DNA from: Campylobacterota bacterium
GTDB taxonomy: Bacteria > Campylobacterota > Campylobacteria > Campylobacterales > Sulfurovaceae
Length of the DNA: 8,583 bases
Assembly (NCBI GenBank): GCA_011330645.1
Contig: DRQB01000223.1
Span: forward strand, 1 to 8,583
Reading direction: 5' to 3'
The number at the start of each line of letters is the position of its first letter. Positions within the stretch are counted from its first letter, which is position 1. Positions 7,356 to 8,583 of the stretch are shown here, in pieces. The position numbers and the translations under genes were made by a program. The notes beneath the pieces were generated by a model that was not told the DNA's origin, did no database searches, and was given only the letters and a program-made list of their open reading frames with translations.

Positions 7356-7387
7356 ATTTTATTTTTTATTTTTTATTTTTTATTTTA
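7356..7387. repeat. heptanucleotide tandem repeat, ATTTTTT x3, flanked by ATTTT units
   Basis: On the plus strand, adenines at 7356, 7361, 7368, 7375, 7382 and 7387 are separated only by thymines, giving spacings of 5, 7, 7, 7 and 5. This is three perfect ATTTTTT units (7361-7381) bordered by one ATTTT on each side. The block fills most of the gap between the permease stop and the uvrA start, touching the former. Such repeats can change copy number by slippage, which would here change the uvrA leader or promoter spacing without touching either protein. Confidence 0.85.
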
Positions 7388-7411
7388 TTACAGCCAAATT
7401 TTCTTTATCAG
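7382..7411 (-). promoter_or_regulatory. weak candidate uvrA promoter overlapping the end of the permease gene
   Basis: On the minus strand, CTGATA (7406-7411) is followed after 18 bases by TAAAAT (7382-7387). Each box matches consensus at 4 or 5 of 6 positions. Start of transcription would fall near 7375, inside the heptamer repeat. A second TAAAAT at 7356-7361 is too close to the ATG to leave a normal leader. The repeat itself generates TAAAAT-like hexamers, so chance is a serious alternative. Confidence 0.3.
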
Positions 7412-8128
7412 CATCAGTATTGCAAACACATAAAGTGCCAAAAGTGCCATCTTATGATTTTTAGATGTCACATGGTCTTTTAACCAAATACCCAAAGTCA
7501 CACCTACCAATGATGCGACAGCAACAATTAATCCATTGTGAAAATCAATTGTTCCAGCACTTAGTCTACTTATCATCCCTGCCACAGAAGAAAATGCCAC
7601 AAAGAAAAGTCCAGCACTTACTGCTTTTTTGATAGGATAATGTAAAAGACCTACCAAAAGAGGTGTCAATATAATTGACCCCCCAATTCCTAAGGTAATC
7701 GCAAAAATACCTATAATCAAGCCTATCACAAAAAGCAAAGCTTTAGAAAGTGTTTTTGTTTGGGAGTCATCCTCATGATTTTGGGAAAAGAAAAGTCTAA
7801 ATAATGCAAACAGTAAAAGTCCAAAAAATAAAAACTGTAGTACAGTATCGGAAATAAAGTGTGTGACATACCCACCAATGTACCCACCAATAAAGCCACC
7901 AAATCCAACAAAAATACCTTCACCCACGATTAGTGAGCCTTTTTTGTGATTAAGATAGGAGCCAAATACAGAAGAGAATACCATTTGAATAATAGAGATA
8001 CCTATCGCGTCTTTAATCTCAAAACCGAGTACCAGTAAAATAGGTACAAGTATCATTCCCCCACCTATACCAAAAAACCCCGACATCGTACCAATGAATA
8101 TCCCAACAAGTATAAGTTCTATAATCAT
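7388..8128 (-). CDS. TauE/SafE-family (TSUP) membrane permease
   Basis: This 246-residue, highly hydrophobic protein belongs to the sulfite exporter TauE/SafE family (formerly DUF81), whose members move small anions or organosulfur compounds across the inner membrane. It has the internal two-fold layout of the family: the glycine-rich segment SGFFGIGGGMILVPILL (16-32) is echoed in the second half by AITLGIGGSIILTPLLV (143-159), followed by HYPIKKAVSAGLF. About seven or eight membrane helices are expected, with a charged cytoplasmic-looking linker (NHEDDSQTK) near 117-125 between the halves. The length is typical. The substrate cannot be read from sequence; sulfite, sulfoacetate, thiosulfate or other small anions are family possibilities. 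The ATG is supported by GGAG 8 bases upstream. The gene is divergent from the right-edge gene and probably the first gene of a transcript that continues into uvrA. Confidence 0.92.
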   Translation of the reverse strand: MIIELILVGIFIGTMSGFFGIGGGMILVPILLVLGFEIKDAIGISIIQMVFSSVFGSYLNHKKGSLIVGEGIFVGFGGFIGGYIGGYVTHFISDTVLQFLFFGLLLFALFRLFFSQNHEDDSQTKTLSKALLFVIGLIIGIFAITLGIGGSIILTPLLVGLLHYPIKKAVSAGLFFVAFSSVAGMISRLSAGTIDFHNGLIVAVASLVGVTLGIWLKDHVTSKNHKMALLALYVFAILMLIKKIWL

Positions 8129-8155
8129 TTCATCTACTCCAAAAATTAACTTGAA

Positions 8156-8161
8156 ATTATA
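8156..8161 (-). promoter_or_regulatory. extended -10 promoter of the permease gene
   Basis: On the minus strand, TGCTATAAT gives a perfect TATAAT preceded by the TGN extension, about 28 bases before the permease ATG. No clear -35 box is visible at 16-18 bases (TATCAA at best), which is normal for extended -10 promoters. Transcription would start near 8149. GGAG at 8137-8140 serves as ribosome binding site. Confidence 0.65.
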
Positions 8162-8182
8162 GCATTATTCTGAAGATTTTGA

Positions 8183-8188
8183 TATACT
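8183..8188 (+). promoter_or_regulatory. extended -10 promoter of the right-edge gene
   Basis: TGATATACT gives a TATACT -10 box with a TGN extension and no good -35 box. Transcription would start near 8195, leaving a leader of about 27 bases. The box lies where the -35 region of the opposite permease promoter would fall. Confidence 0.55.
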
Positions 8189-8205
8189 ATTGTAACTTAG
8201 GATTA

Positions 8206-8221
8206 AGGGAGTATACTCTTT
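8206..8221 (+). promoter_or_regulatory. ribosome binding site AGGGAG within a short hairpin/palindrome
   Basis: AGGGAG at 8206-8211 is the ribosome binding site for the ATG at 8222. It can pair with CTCTTT at 8216-8221 across a UAUA loop, forming six pairs, two of them G-U, right up to the start codon. At the DNA level the core is a perfect 10-bp palindrome, GAGTATACTC (8209-8218). The hairpin is weak and may be fortuitous. Confidence 0.45.
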
Positions 8222-8583
8222 ATGCAACTTATCAAAAAAATCTTCTCAGCCATCGCTGCTCTTTTACTGCTTGTACTTATCTATCTATCTTTCAACCTCA
8301 TACAAATGGGACATACAGCAAAGATATATAAAAGTGATTATGCCACCCTGCATTCTGTAGAATTTGGAATGTTTAATTCTGATGTATGGACAGAGAAGAT
8401 CACACAAATTGTAGATAAAAAAATAGAAAAATTTGATCTCAATACAAGCAACAGGGAGGAAATCAAAGGCTATATTGAAACAATCATTGATACCCTTGTA
8501 TCAGAAGCAGAACGTGTTGTACGAGAACGCAATAAGGGAAAACGTGGTTTTTTAGACAGTATTTTGGGCTCAACGAAACAAAT
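8222..8583 (+). CDS. N-terminally membrane-anchored protein, function unknown (3' end outside window)
   Basis: The reading frame is open from the ATG at 8222 to the right edge, giving 120 visible residues with no stop. Residues 1-6 are short and basic (MQLIKK), followed by a single hydrophobic helix at about 7-28. No clear signal-peptidase site is visible, so it is probably a signal anchor with the rest outside the inner membrane. After it come VEFGMFNSDVWTEKITQIV (46-64) and a charged, probably helical stretch with a SEAERVVRERNKGKRGFLD segment near 94-112. From memory this resembles conserved hypothetical membrane proteins in several proteobacterial and Bacteroidota genomes, but I cannot name a family. 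The start is supported by AGGGAG 10 bases upstream and an extended -10 promoter. It is divergent from the permease gene. Confidence 0.85.
   Translation, partial: MQLIKKIFSAIAALLLLVLIYLSFNLIQMGHTAKIYKSDYATLHSVEFGMFNSDVWTEKITQIVDKKIEKFDLNTSNREEIKGYIETIIDTLVSEAERVVRERNKGKRGFLDSILGSTKQ

Noticed and set aside
7378..7393. Possible LexA-type SOS box before uvrA (CTGT beginning on the minus strand)
   Set aside because: The CTGT half-site is not followed by a matching ACAG, and the remainder is the A/T repeat. Campylobacterota also generally lack a classical LexA regulon.
7726..7923. Minus-strand alternative frame inside the permease gene
   Set aside because: It is a same-strand shadow in another frame. 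The permease frame carries the family motifs.
1..8583. Search for tRNA or rRNA genes, CRISPR arrays, insertion sequences, attachment sites and prophage genes
   Set aside because: None was seen. Nearly all of the window is accounted for by ordinary protein-coding genes with short gaps.

Overview
The window looks like chromosomal DNA from a low-GC Campylobacterota (epsilonproteobacterial) bacterium, probably a Sulfurovum- or Sulfurimonas-like lineage. I infer this from the character of the PolA and UvrA proteins, the A/T-rich codon use and the compact layout with very short gaps. It is not a database result. Nothing suggests a phage, plasmid, insertion sequence, CRISPR array, tRNA or rRNA, and no stretch over 300 bases lacks a gene.

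Layout, left to right. Positions 1-83 are non-coding and hold only a weak leftward promoter candidate. On the minus strand, polA (DNA polymerase I, TTG start) overlaps by one base with a downstream gene for a small cytoplasmic protein of the formylglycine-generating-enzyme (SUMF1) fold, so the two are probably one translationally coupled unit. Divergent from polA, on the plus strand, lie two consecutive small genes encoding paralogous two-helix membrane proteins of unknown function. They share about half their residues over a 73-residue core, and each has its own promoter-like region. The second paralog converges on uvrA (minus strand) with only 6 bp between stop codons. Upstream of uvrA on the same strand is a TauE/SafE-type membrane permease gene. 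The 43-bp gap between them is almost filled by a heptanucleotide tandem repeat. The permease gene is divergent from a plus-strand gene for an N-terminally membrane-anchored protein, which runs off the right edge.

Functionally, PolA and UvrA are both nucleotide-excision-repair proteins: UvrA recognises damage and PolA resynthesises the excised patch. They are not in one operon; the paralog pair separates them. The permease, the SUMF1-fold protein, the paralog pair and the anchored protein have no evident link to repair. The least explained parts are the conserved tandem paralog pair, the repeat in the uvrA leader, a direct repeat in the promoter of the second paralog, and a short hairpin that would bury the ribosome binding site of the last gene.
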